This document shows positions 25,952 through 33,717 of a DNA stretch of 64,000 nt, piece by piece; the stretch's first letter is position 1, and each line of letters starts with the position of its first letter. This stretch comes from Candidatus Allofournierella pullicola (GTDB taxonomy: Bacteria > Bacillota > Clostridia > Oscillospirales > Ruminococcaceae). The position numbers and the translations under genes were made by a program. The stretch covers positions 17,063 to 81,062 of the forward strand of contig DXFW01000035.1 of NCBI GenBank assembly GCA_019114225.1, given 5' to 3'. Below the pieces are notes generated by a model. That model searched no databases and was not told where the DNA came from. It saw only the letters and a list, made by a program, of their open reading frames with translations.

Positions 25952-27209
25952 TCTGATCGTGGTGGGCGGCGGGCCTGCGGGCCTTGCCGCCGCCTGCAAA
26001 GCCTGGGACGAGGGCGTAAAGAACATCCTTGTGCTGGAGCGGGACAAGGAACTGGGCGGCATTCTGAACCAGTGCATTCACAACGGCTTCGGCCTGCAGC
26101 GCTTCAAGGAAGAGCTCACCGGCCCGGAATACGCCGGGCGTTACATCGACATGCTGAAGGCCACCGGCGTGCAGGTCAAGCTGGACACCATGGTGCTGCA
26201 GGTGGTCCCGGGCGAAGACGGCGCGCCCCACCAGGTGCACGCCATCAACGGCGCCGACGGCTACATGGTGCTGGAGACAAAGACCATCGTGCTGGCCATG
26301 GGCTGCCGGGAGCGCACCCGGGGCGCCATCAGCACCCCCGGCGAGCGGTGCGCCGGCGTGTTCACCGCCGGGGCGGCCCAGCGTTTCCTCAACATGGAGG
26401 GTTACATGGTGGGCCGCCGGGTGGTCATTCTGGGCTCCGGCGACATCGGCCTCATCATGGCCCGCCGCATGACCCTGGAAGGGGCCAAGGTGCTGGCCTG
26501 CGTGGAGCTCATGCCCTACTCCGGGGGCCTCACCCGCAACATCGTCCAGTGTCTGGAGGACTACGGCATTCCCCTTTATCTCTCCCACACCATCACCGAC
26601 ATCAAGGGCCACGAGCGGGTGGAGCAGGTGACGGTGAGCAAGGTGGGCCCCGACCGGCGGCCCATCCCCGGCACCGAGATGGTGTTCGACTGCGACACAG
26701 TGCTGCTGAGCGTGGGCCTCATCCCCGAAAACGAGCTGACGCGACAGGCGGGCATTGCCATGGACAAACGCACCAGCGGCGCGGTGGTCTTTGAGAACAT
26801 GGAGACCGGCGTGCCGGGCATTTTCGCCTGCGGCAACGTGGTGCACGTCCACGACCTGGTGGACTATGTCTCCGCCGAGAGCGAGCGGGCGGGGGCGGCG
26901 GCCGCCGCCTGGGTGCAGGGCAAACACGCCGCGGGCGAGACGCTGGAGCTGGTGAACGGCGACGGTGTGAGCTACACCGTGCCCCAGCACCTGCGGCTGG
27001 AAGCGCTGGAAAAGCCCGCCCAGGTGTTCTTCCGGGTGAACCGGGTGACCCGCGACGCGCAGATCCTGGCCACCGACGCCGACGGCAAGACCATCGCCCG
27101 CTTCAAGCGGGAGCACATGGCCCCCGGCGAGATGGAGCAGGTGGCGCTGCCGCCCCAGCTTTTGAAACAGGCCCGGGGCCCCCTGACCCTGAGCATTCGG
27201 GAGGTGTGA
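25944..27209 (+). CDS. FAD/NAD(P)-dependent oxidoreductase (second dehydrogenase subunit)
   Basis: 421 residues. Two dinucleotide-binding motifs: LIVVGGGPAGLAAACKAWD at the N-terminus and RRVVILGSGDIGLIMARRM near 160; GCRERTRGAISTPGERCAGVFTAGAAQ and GIFACGNVVHVHDLVDYVS are typical of the HcnB / pyridine-nucleotide-disulphide oxidoreductase branch without a redox-active CxxxxC pair. Directly overlaps the GlpA-like gene and precedes DUF1667, the three-gene set widely found in Clostridia and Thermotogae in place of GlpABC. Likely passes electrons from the GlpA-like subunit to NAD(P) or a quinone-independent acceptor; the acceptor is not visible. Confidence 0.85.
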   Translation: MYDLIVVGGGPAGLAAACKAWDEGVKNILVLERDKELGGILNQCIHNGFGLQRFKEELTGPEYAGRYIDMLKATGVQVKLDTMVLQVVPGEDGAPHQVHAINGADGYMVLETKTIVLAMGCRERTRGAISTPGERCAGVFTAGAAQRFLNMEGYMVGRRVVILGSGDIGLIMARRMTLEGAKVLACVELMPYSGGLTRNIVQCLEDYGIPLYLSHTITDIKGHERVEQVTVSKVGPDRRPIPGTEMVFDCDTVLLSVGLIPENELTRQAGIAMDKRTSGAVVFENMETGVPGIFACGNVVHVHDLVDYVSAESERAGAAAAAWVQGKHAAGETLELVNGDGVSYTVPQHLRLEALEKPAQVFFRVNRVTRDAQILATDADGKTIARFKREHMAPGEMEQVALPPQLLKQARGPLTLSIREV

Positions 27210-27213
27210 CGCC

Positions 27214-27567
27214 ATGAAAGAACTGATCTGCATTGTCTGCCCCAAGGGCTGCCACCTGAAGGTGGACGAGGAGAACGGCTGGGCCGTTTCCGGCAACTCC
27301 TGCCCCAAGGGCGCGGAATACGGCCGCACCGAGCTGCAAAACCCCACCCGGGTGCTGACCACCACCGTCTGCGTGGAGGGCGGGCTCTATCCCCGTATCC
27401 CGGTGAAGACCAGCCGGGCCATTCCCAAGGGCCTTTTGATGGACGCCATGGCCGAGGTGGCCAAGGTGCGCCTGACCGCCCCGGTGCGCCGGGGCCAGGT
27501 CATCCTGCCCGATCTGCTGGGCACCGGGGCCGACCTGGTGGCCAGCCGAGACATGGACGCGCTGTGA
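27214..27567 (+). CDS. DUF1667 protein, small Cys-rich subunit
   Basis: 117 residues with an N-terminal cysteine cluster ELICIVCPKGCHLKV and NSCPKGAEYG, spacing suitable for a metal or Fe-S site, followed by PTRVLTTTVCVEGG and RIPVKTSRAIPKGLL, the DUF1667 signature. Four bases after the preceding gene, so surely co-translated. In comparable loci it accompanies the GlpA/GlpB-like pair and may be an electron-transfer or assembly subunit; biochemical role is not established to my knowledge. Confidence 0.88.
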   Translation: MKELICIVCPKGCHLKVDEENGWAVSGNSCPKGAEYGRTELQNPTRVLTTTVCVEGGLYPRIPVKTSRAIPKGLLMDAMAEVAKVRLTAPVRRGQVILPDLLGTGADLVASRDMDAL

Positions 27568-27588
27568 CGCGCCGCACCGCATGCACAC

Positions 27589-27627
27589 AAAAAAAGGAAC
27601 GCCCGGCCAGGGCGTTCCTTTTTTTAT
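27589..27627. terminator. Bidirectional terminator
   Basis: AGGAACGCCC GGCCA GGGCGTTCCT with A- and T-runs, between convergent DUF1667 (plus) and TetR (minus) genes. Confidence 0.85.
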
Positions 27628-28220
27628 TCTTGCGTTTCCAGCAGAGGTTTGAGCACCTCGCCCATCACGAACTCCATCCGTGCGCCGAAATCGTAATCCG
27701 GGGCGTTGTGGATGACCCAGTCAAAGATCACGCCCCGGGCGCAGGTCATCAGATAGGCCCGCCACTGGGCCGGCGTGCAGCGCAGACTCACCTTTCCCGC
27801 CTGCTGATAGCCGGCCAGCAGCTGCTCCAGGATCAGCTCAAAATCCTGGTTGCCTTCAAAGATCTCCCGGTTTTTGGGGATGGCCAGCAGCTGCACGTAT
27901 TCCGCCCCCATGCCCTCGTTCAGCCGGGCATACTGGCGGAAATAGTCCATCAGCGCCTGTTTGGGCGGCTGTTTCAGCACCGCGGGGTCCTCAAAGGCGC
28001 GGAAAAAGTCATCGGCCCGGATGAACACCTCGCCGTACAGGTCGGCCTTGGAGGGATAGTAGTGATACAGCGTTCCGATCCCCACCCCCGCGGCCTGGGC
28101 GATCTGCTCCACGCTCACGTTCTGGTAGCCGTGTTTGCGGAACAGCTCCGCCCCGCAGCGGTAGATCTTTTGTTTCGTCTCCTGGGCCTGCAGGGCTCGC
28201 TTGGTCATTTTCTTTTCCAT
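27624..28220 (-). CDS. TetR-family transcriptional regulator
   Basis: 198 residues. DNA-binding part TKQKIYRCGAELFRKHGYQNVSVEQIAQAAGVGIGTLYHYYPSKADLY is a textbook TetR HTH; the ligand domain is divergent. Start at ATG 28220, 8 bases after GAGG; the GTG three codons earlier overlaps that site. Own promoter (28258-28286) and own terminator, so it is monocistronic. Its target is not obvious: neighbours are the dehydrogenase operon (convergent) and the M20 gene. Confidence 0.88.
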   Translation of the reverse strand: MEKKMTKRALQAQETKQKIYRCGAELFRKHGYQNVSVEQIAQAAGVGIGTLYHYYPSKADLYGEVFIRADDFFRAFEDPAVLKQPPKQALMDYFRQYARLNEGMGAEYVQLLAIPKNREIFEGNQDFELILEQLLAGYQQAGKVSLRCTPAQWRAYLMTCARGVIFDWVIHNAPDYDFGARMEFVMGEVLKPLLETQE

Positions 28221-28257
28221 CGGCGCCACCTCGTATGCTCACAGCGTGCTTGGGTCC

Positions 28258-28286
28258 ATTATAACAAGTTCCCGCACCGTTCTCAA
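28258..28286 (-). promoter_or_regulatory. Promoter of the 27.6-28.2 kb TetR gene
   Basis: TTGAGA, 17 bp, TATAAT on the minus strand. Confidence 0.65.
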
Positions 28287-28296
28287 CCGCCCCGCC

Positions 28297-28342
28297 AAAA
28301 AGGCCCGCCCGCGCCCCTCTTCAAAAGGGTGCGGGCTGGCCC
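28297..28342 (-). terminator. Terminator of the M20 hydrolase gene
   Basis: Long GC stem (GGCC-GCCCGC-CCC against GGG-GCGGGC-GGCC) followed by TTTTTGG on the minus strand, 23 bases after the stop at 28365. Confidence 0.65.
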
Positions 28343-28364
28343 TGCTCCTGCTGCGTCCGGCGGG

Positions 28365-29558
28365 TCAGCCGTTGTTGCGCAGCCAGTCCAGCGCGACGGC
28401 GCAGAAGGCTGCGGCGCCTTCGCTCATCGCGTCCTCGTTGAAGCAGACCTTGGGGTTGTGCTGAGACCAGGGATAGCCCTCCCCGGCAGAGCCGGCGGAG
28501 AGCAGCAGATAGCAGGCGTCCACCTTTTGGGAAATTTCGCTCCAGTCATCGGAGCCGGAGAGAGGCACGTCCATGACCTCCACCGGCCGCCCGGTGAGCT
28601 GCCGCACGCTTTCCACCGCCTGTTCCGTCAGGGCCGGGGCGTTGTAGACGCTGGGAATGCCCTGGGTGAAGGTGACCTCCACCCGCGCGCCAAATGCCTG
28701 GCCCACCCCGGCGCAGATGGCCTCGATCCGTTTTTTCATCCGGGTGCGGGTGTCCTCGCACACGGTGCGCAGGGTGCCCACCAGCCGGGCGGTCTCGGGC
28801 AGCACGTTGGCGGCGGAACCGCTCTCGAACTGGCCGATGGTCAGCGTGCACTGCTCAAAGGGAGGGGTTTCCCGGGCAATGAGGTTTTCAAACGCCTGGT
28901 AGATGTGCACCCCAACATTGATGGGGTCCACGCCGTCCTGGGGCATGCTGCCGTGGGTGCCCTTGCCGGTGATGGTGACGGTGACCGTGTCGCAGGAGGA
29001 CATCAGCGCCCCGCTGCGGGAGAAAAAGGTGCCCGTGGGGTAGGGCGCGTTGGACCAGACGTGCATGGAGAAGGCCGCGTCCACGCGGGGGCCGTCCAGA
29101 ATGCCGTCCTTCAGCATGGCCTGGCTGCCGGAGAAGCCCAGGGGGTTGGTGCCCTCCTCGTCCGGCTGGAACATCAGCTTCACGCAGCCGTTCAGTTCCG
29201 CCTCATGCTCCTTGAGCAGCTTTGCCGCCCCCAGCAGCATGGCGGTGTGCAGGTCGTGGCCGCAGGTGTGGGCCGCGTCGCCCTGGGCGGCAAAGGCAAG
29301 GCCGGACTCCTCCTTCATGGGCAGAGCGTCCATGTCCGCCCGCAGCAGGATGGTCTTGCCGCCCGGCTTGCCCAGGGTGGCCACCACGCCCGCCCCGCTC
29401 ATGCGCCGGGGCTCATAGCCCAGCGCCCGCAGTTTTTCTTCCACAAAGGCGCAGGTGCCTTCCAGTTCAAAGCCCACCTCGGCGTGGCTGTGCAGCCAGC
29501 GGCGGTCTGCCACCAGCTCCGGCTGCAGCTCTTTTGCGCGTTCCAACAGTTTATTCAT
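28365..29558 (-). CDS. M20D-family amidohydrolase/carboxypeptidase
   Basis: 397 residues from ATG 29558 (GGGAGG upstream). Metal-site motifs: LLRADMDALPMKE, HTCGHDLHTAMLLGAA (Cys-Gly-His-Asp), FQPDEEGTNPLG (where most relatives have QPAEE), HVWSNAPYPTGTF and a late WSQHNPKVCFNED. The dimerisation domain includes GTHGSMPQDGVDPI. Members deacylate N-acyl amino acids or aminobenzoyl-glutamate-type amides. It is divergent from a YfcC-type carrier with a shared control region, so it probably hydrolyses what that carrier imports. Confidence 0.9.
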   Translation of the reverse strand: MNKLLERAKELQPELVADRRWLHSHAEVGFELEGTCAFVEEKLRALGYEPRRMSGAGVVATLGKPGGKTILLRADMDALPMKEESGLAFAAQGDAAHTCGHDLHTAMLLGAAKLLKEHEAELNGCVKLMFQPDEEGTNPLGFSGSQAMLKDGILDGPRVDAAFSMHVWSNAPYPTGTFFSRSGALMSSCDTVTVTITGKGTHGSMPQDGVDPINVGVHIYQAFENLIARETPPFEQCTLTIGQFESGSAANVLPETARLVGTLRTVCEDTRTRMKKRIEAICAGVGQAFGARVEVTFTQGIPSVYNAPALTEQAVESVRQLTGRPVEVMDVPLSGSDDWSEISQKVDACYLLLSAGSAGEGYPWSQHNPKVCFNEDAMSEGAAAFCAVALDWLRNNG

Positions 29559-29629
29559 CACAACTTCGCCTCCCAGCGGATGTGCTCCGCGCCTTTTTCC
29601 ACGGCGCGAAAACTTTTTGTTGAAAAGGG

Positions 29630-29658
29630 TTGTTTTTTGCGGTTTCACGTGATAGAAT
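29630..29658 (+). promoter_or_regulatory. Promoter of the YfcC-like carrier gene
   Basis: TTGTTT, 17 bp, TAGAAT on the plus strand. Confidence 0.5.
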
Positions 29659-29666
29659 CTGTTCAT

Positions 29667-29687
29667 TGAATCAATTCGATGAATTCA
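29667..29687. promoter_or_regulatory. Imperfect palindromic operator candidate between divergent promoters
   Basis: A 21-bp AT-rich imperfect inverted repeat with outer arms TGAAT...ATTCA and inner AAT..GAT elements. It lies between the two start sites of the M20 and YfcC-like genes, well placed for coordinate repression. Confidence 0.4.
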
Positions 29688-29715
29688 TTCTACAAAAATT
29701 CTTCCCCGCTGTCAA
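29687..29715 (-). promoter_or_regulatory. Promoter of the M20 hydrolase gene
   Basis: TTGACA, 17 bp, TAGAAT on the minus strand. Confidence 0.65.
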
Positions 29716-29774
29716 CCGCCTTCTTCGCCCGCCGCGAAAAAAGGCCCCCCGAATGATCGAAAGGAGCAATTCTT

Positions 29775-31178
29775 GTGAAAAAGCAAAAGAAGCAATTTCG
29801 CATGCCCACCGCCTTCACGGTGCTGATCCTGCTCACCATCGTGGTGGCGGTCATCACCCAGTTCATCCCGGCCATCACCCCGGCAACGGCGGCCGACGTG
29901 ATCATGGCCCCCATCGACGGCTTTGCCAGCGCAATGGGCGTTGCCCTGTTTGTGCTCATTCTGGGCGGTTTTCTGGGCGTGGTGATGAAGACCGGCGCGC
30001 TGAACGCCGGGATCACCGCCGTGGCGAAAAAGCTGAACGGCAAAGAGACCTGGATGATCCCCGTTCTGATGTTTCTCATCAGCCTGGGCGGCACCACCTA
30101 CGGCATGGCGGAGGAGACCATCGCCTTCTATGCCCTGGTGACCTCCACCATGGTGGCGGCGGGCTTTGACTCCCTCACCGCGGCCTCCACCATCCTGCTG
30201 GGTTCCACCGCCGGCGTGCTGGGCTCCACGGTGAACCCCTTCAGCATTTCCGCCAGCGTGGCGGCGCTGAACGCCGCCGGCATTGAGACCAACCAGACCA
30301 TCATCATCGTGGTGGGGGGACTGTCCTGGATCTTGTGCTATGTGGTGGGCGTGACCTTTGTGCTGCGCTATGCCCACAAGGTGAAGGGAAACAAGGCCGC
30401 CTCGCTGCTGACCGCCGAGGAGTGGGCCGAGGTGGAAAAGGAATACGGCGGCGAAAAGAAGCCTCAGGCCGATTCCGTTTTCACCCTGCGCCAGAAGATC
30501 GTGATGGTGCTGTTCGGCCTTTCCTTCGTTGTGATGATCGTGGGCATGGTGCCCTGGAGCTCCTTCGGCATCCCTCTGTTTGACCACACCGGCTTTTTGA
30601 CCCGCAAGAATCTGGGCGACTGGTACTTCAGCGAGCTGACGGCCTGGTTTTTGCTGATGGGCGTCGTGATCGGCCTGGTCTACGGCCTGAAGGAGCGGGA
30701 GATCGTGAACTCCTTCCTGACGGGCGCGGGGGACCTGATCGGCGTGGCGCTGGTCATCGCCGTATCCCGGGGCGTTTCGGTCATTATGAGCAACACCGGC
30801 CTGGACATGTACATTCTGGAAAAGGCGTCCGAGGCGCTGCAGGGCACCTCTTCCCTGCTGTTCACCGCCTGCTCCTATGTGGTGTATCTGCTGCTGTCGG
30901 TGCTCATTCCCTCCTCTTCGGGCCTGGCCACCGTGTCCATGCCCATCATGGGGCCGCTGGCCCAGAATCTGGGCCTTGTGCCCGAGATCATGGTCTGCGT
31001 GCTCAGCGGCGCCTGCGCCCTGGTGAACGGCATCACCCCCACCAGCGGCACGCTGATGGGCGCCATCGCCATCAGCCGGATCGAGTACACCACCTGGGTG
31101 AAATACATCTGGAAGCCGCTGGCCGCCATGCTGGTGCTCCACATCCTCATCCTGTCGGTGGGCATGGCCGTTCTGTGA
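29775..31178 (+). CDS. YfcC-family membrane carrier
   Basis: 467 residues, GTG start behind AAGGAG. About 11-12 hydrophobic helices. The family pattern is seen in MPTAFTVLILLTIVVAVIT, GGFLGVVMKTGALNAGI, SLGGTTYGMAEETIAFYAL, GSTAGVLGSTVNPFSISAS and IPSSSGLATVSMPIMGPLA with a matching second-half TPTSGTLMGA. YfcC-type proteins are predicted amino-acid, peptide or C4-dicarboxylate transporters (ion-transporter superfamily). Divergent from the M20 amidohydrolase, suggesting uptake of an N-acyl amino acid or short peptide. Confidence 0.87.
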   Translation: MKKQKKQFRMPTAFTVLILLTIVVAVITQFIPAITPATAADVIMAPIDGFASAMGVALFVLILGGFLGVVMKTGALNAGITAVAKKLNGKETWMIPVLMFLISLGGTTYGMAEETIAFYALVTSTMVAAGFDSLTAASTILLGSTAGVLGSTVNPFSISASVAALNAAGIETNQTIIIVVGGLSWILCYVVGVTFVLRYAHKVKGNKAASLLTAEEWAEVEKEYGGEKKPQADSVFTLRQKIVMVLFGLSFVVMIVGMVPWSSFGIPLFDHTGFLTRKNLGDWYFSELTAWFLLMGVVIGLVYGLKEREIVNSFLTGAGDLIGVALVIAVSRGVSVIMSNTGLDMYILEKASEALQGTSSLLFTACSYVVYLLLSVLIPSSSGLATVSMPIMGPLAQNLGLVPEIMVCVLSGACALVNGITPTSGTLMGAIAISRIEYTTWVKYIWKPLAAMLVLHILILSVGMAVL

Positions 31179-31203
31179 CCCTGCCCCCCGTGCGCCGCGC
31201 ACA

Positions 31204-31233
31204 TTGACAGTCCCTTTCCCGCTGTGATAGTAT
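31204..31233 (+). promoter_or_regulatory. Promoter of the MarR gene
   Basis: TTGACA, 18 bp, TAGTAT on the plus strand; the -10 lies inside the palindrome at 31221-31239. Confidence 0.65.
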
Positions 31234-31239
31234 CATAGC
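31221..31239. promoter_or_regulatory. Autoregulatory operator candidate of the MarR gene
   Basis: GCTGTGATAGTATCATAGC, a 19-bp palindrome with one mismatch pair, covering the -10 region of the MarR promoter; typical geometry for MarR self-repression. Confidence 0.55.
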
Positions 31240-31275
31240 ATGACACATCACGCGGGCAAAGGAGGCGTTTATCCC

Positions 31276-31782
31276 GTGGGAACCGAATGGATGGGCCGGT
31301 ACCGGCCGTTGGTGGCTGCCCTTGTGAAGCACACCAATGTGGTGCAGCGCGCCGCAGGCCGGACCGTCCGTCTCTCCGAAGAGGTGAGCCTGTCGACCCA
31401 GGAATGGCAGGTCTTTGAATACATTCTGGAACATCAGGACGACGACTCCTGCATGAACCACATCTCCGAGCGGCTGGGCATTGCCCAGAGCACCTTCTCC
31501 AAGATCACCAAGTATCTCTGTGAGCAGGGCCTGGTGGACAAATACCAGACCGAGACCAACCGCAAGAACATCATCCTGCGCCCCTCCGCCGACGGAGTGG
31601 ACCTTTACCGCCAGCAGACCGCCACGGTCGGGCGGGAGATGTTCGGCGCCTTTTTCGAGGATCTGGACGGCTTGAGCGACGAGCAGCTGGAGACCTTCAC
31701 CGCCGCGCTGGAGCGGCTGAACGCCACCCTTTCCCAGGGCGGCGGCGCGCCCGAAAAGCCGCGGCTCATCAAAAAGCTCTGA
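31276..31782 (+). CDS. MarR-family transcriptional regulator
   Basis: 168 residues starting at GTG 31276, 10 bases after GGAGG. Winged-helix core: LSTQEWQVFEYILEHQDDDSCMNHISERLGIAQSTFSKITKYLCEQGLVDKYQTETNRKNIILRPSADG, with the usual DNA-recognition helix QSTFSKITKYLCEQGLV and wing. The likely operator covers its own promoter. Monocistronic, ends at the terminator 31795-31836; the divergent or downstream carrier and C69 genes are possible further targets. Confidence 0.88.
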   Translation: MGTEWMGRYRPLVAALVKHTNVVQRAAGRTVRLSEEVSLSTQEWQVFEYILEHQDDDSCMNHISERLGIAQSTFSKITKYLCEQGLVDKYQTETNRKNIILRPSADGVDLYRQQTATVGREMFGAFFEDLDGLSDEQLETFTAALERLNATLSQGGGAPEKPRLIKKL

Positions 31783-31794
31783 GACAACAAACAC

Positions 31795-31836
31795 CGGCCC
31801 GGCATGCTGTTTTTTCGCGGCATGCCGGGCCGTTTT
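31795..31836 (+). terminator. Terminator of the MarR gene
   Basis: GGCCCGGCATG ... CATGCCGGGCC stem followed by GTTTTCTC. Confidence 0.7.
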
Positions 31837-31852
31837 CTCACGGGGGCGCGCC

Positions 31853-31881
31853 TTGCCCGTCCCCGTCCCGAGGCGTATAAT
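31853..31881 (+). promoter_or_regulatory. Promoter of the C69 peptidase gene
   Basis: TTGCCC, 17 bp, TATAAT on the plus strand. Confidence 0.65.
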
Positions 31882-31930
31882 AAAGAAAAAAATATACTGC
31901 GCCGCACGCGGCGCAAGGGAGGGACCGTTC

Positions 31931-33157
31931 ATGTGCGACACGCTGGGCCGTATCCTGCGCCCTGATCTCGCGCTGTTCGCCAAAAACAGCGACCGAAGCC
32001 CCAACGAACCCCAGGTCATCGAATACCGGCCTGCCCGGGACCCGCGGGAGAAGGAGCTGCACGCCACCTACATGACCATCGGGCAGGCCCCCCACACCTA
32101 TGCCACCCTGCTCAGCCGCCCCGCCTGGATGTGGGGCGCGGAGATGGGGGTGAACGAGCACGGGGTGTGCATTGGCAACGAGGCGGTGTTCACCAAGGGC
32201 CGCTACTCCCCCACCGGCCTCACCGGCATGGACCTGGTGCGGCTGGCGCTGGAGCGCTCGGCCAGCGCACGGCAGGCGGCGGACCTCATTCTGGAACTGC
32301 TGGAACGGTACGGCCAGGGCGGCAACTGCGGCTATGACCACTCCTTTTTCTACGACAACGCCTTCCTCATCCTGGACCGCCGGGAGATCTGGCTGCTGGA
32401 GACGGCCGGCAAACAGTGGGTCTGCCGCAAAGTGAGCGCGGGCAGTATCTCCAACCGGCTTTCCATCGGCGCCGAGGGCGACGAATACAGCGCCGCCGCG
32501 CCCTTTGACTTTGCGCGCCGCTTCCGCGAGCCGCTCTACTCCCATTTTTCCGGCTCGAAGCAGCGCCTTGCCCAGACGGCCCCGCTGGCCGCAAAGGCCG
32601 AAAGCGCGGCGGATATGATGGCCGCCCTGCGCACCCACCGGGCGGGGGCGGACCCGCTGACCAAGGGGGACGTGGCCAGCGTCTGCATGCACGCCGGCGG
32701 CCTTGTGGGCGACCACACCACCTCCTCCATGGTGGTGGAGCTGGGCGAGGACATCACCGTCTGGCTCACCGGCAGCTCCACCCCCTGCCTTTCCCTCTTT
32801 GTGCCCTGGGAGTTCGGGGCCGAGCCGGAAGCGCCGGTGTTCCCCGCGGGCCGGGCCGTGGAAGCGGCCGGCTGGTGGCGGCAGCGGGAGGAGTTTGCCC
32901 GCGCCTGGATCGGACGCACCCCGCCGCCGGAGTTCTATGCCCGGCGCGACGAACTGGAACACAGCTGGCTGGCTCTGCCCGCCGGGCCCCAGCGCACCCG
33001 CCGCGCCCGGGAAGAGGCGGCGGCCTTCTTCGCGCAGTGGGCCCCCGCGGCGCAGCAGGCGGGCCCCCGCCGGGGCGCGGGCCGCTTTTTGCGCTATTGG
33101 GAAAACAAGGACCGGGCGCTGGCACAGCCGGAGCACCCGGTGGTGAACGGCGATTGA
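31931..33157 (+). CDS. C69-family dipeptidase / secernin-like Ntn hydrolase
   Basis: 408 residues. Start at ATG 31931 (AGGGAGGG upstream) gives MCDTLGR, so Cys2 becomes the N-terminal nucleophile after Met removal, as in the Ntn-hydrolase C69 family. Supporting motifs: LFAKNSDRSPNEPQVIEY, TYATLLSRPAWMWGAEMGVNEHGVCIGNEAVFTK, LDRREIWLLETAGKQWVC and ICMHAGG-like SVCMHAGGLVGDHTTSSMVVEL. Probably hydrolyses dipeptides or small amides in the cytosol. Followed within 26 bases by a GNAT gene. Confidence 0.87.
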   Translation: MCDTLGRILRPDLALFAKNSDRSPNEPQVIEYRPARDPREKELHATYMTIGQAPHTYATLLSRPAWMWGAEMGVNEHGVCIGNEAVFTKGRYSPTGLTGMDLVRLALERSASARQAADLILELLERYGQGGNCGYDHSFFYDNAFLILDRREIWLLETAGKQWVCRKVSAGSISNRLSIGAEGDEYSAAAPFDFARRFREPLYSHFSGSKQRLAQTAPLAAKAESAADMMAALRTHRAGADPLTKGDVASVCMHAGGLVGDHTTSSMVVELGEDITVWLTGSSTPCLSLFVPWEFGAEPEAPVFPAGRAVEAAGWWRQREEFARAWIGRTPPPEFYARRDELEHSWLALPAGPQRTRRAREEAAAFFAQWAPAAQQAGPRRGAGRFLRYWENKDRALAQPEHPVVNGD

Positions 33158-33183
33158 ACCGCAAAAAACAGGAGGCAGCAAGA

Positions 33184-33666
33184 ATGAAAAACGGACCGGA
33201 TTTTCGATTTGCCCGCCGTGAGGACACCGGGCTGATCCTGCAGTTCATCCGGGAACTTGCCGATTATGAAAAAATGCTGGACCAGGTGGTGGCCGACGAG
33301 GCCACCCTGGAAGAGTGGCTCTTCGACAAGCAGAAGGCGGAGGTCCTTTTTGTGATGGCGGACGGAAAGGAAGCGGGCTTTGCCCTGTTCTTCCACAACT
33401 TTTCCACCTTTCTGGGCCGGGCGGGGCTGTATCTTGAGGACCTGTACGTAAAGCCGGAATACCGGGGCCAGGGCTACGGCAAAGCCATTTTGAAAAAGCT
33501 GGCGCAGATCGCCGTGGAGCGGGGCTGCGGGCGGCTGGAATGGTGGTGCCTGGACTGGAACCGCCCCAGCATAGACTTTTATCTTTCCCTGGGCGCCGAG
33601 CCCATGTCCGACTGGACGGTGTACCGGATCGCGGGCGACACCCTGACCCTTCTTGCCGAACGCTGA
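33184..33666 (+). CDS. GNAT N-acetyltransferase (diamine/thialysine acetyltransferase-like)
   Basis: 160 residues, ATG 33184 behind AGGAGG. GNAT motif A is LYLEDLYVKPEYRGQGYGKAILKKLAQIA, motif B GRLEWWCLDWNRPSIDFYLSLGAEPM, the WxxLDWN-PSIDFY-LGA pattern of spermidine/thialysine-type acetyltransferases. N-terminal RFARREDTGLILQFIRELADYEKM also fits that branch. Likely cotranscribed with the C69 gene. Polyamine or lysine-like amine is the probable acceptor. Confidence 0.87.
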   Translation: MKNGPDFRFARREDTGLILQFIRELADYEKMLDQVVADEATLEEWLFDKQKAEVLFVMADGKEAGFALFFHNFSTFLGRAGLYLEDLYVKPEYRGQGYGKAILKKLAQIAVERGCGRLEWWCLDWNRPSIDFYLSLGAEPMSDWTVYRIAGDTLTLLAER

Positions 33667-33675
33667 AAAACGCGC

Positions 33676-33713
33676 GCAGGCCCCGGAGCCAACGGCTCCG
33701 GGGCCTGTTTTTT
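33676..33713. terminator. Bidirectional terminator
   Basis: CAGGCCCCGGAGCC AAC GGCTCCGGGGCCTG followed by TTTTTTT, between convergent GNAT (plus) and aldo/keto reductase (minus) genes. Confidence 0.85.
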
Positions 33714-33717
33714 TCGT

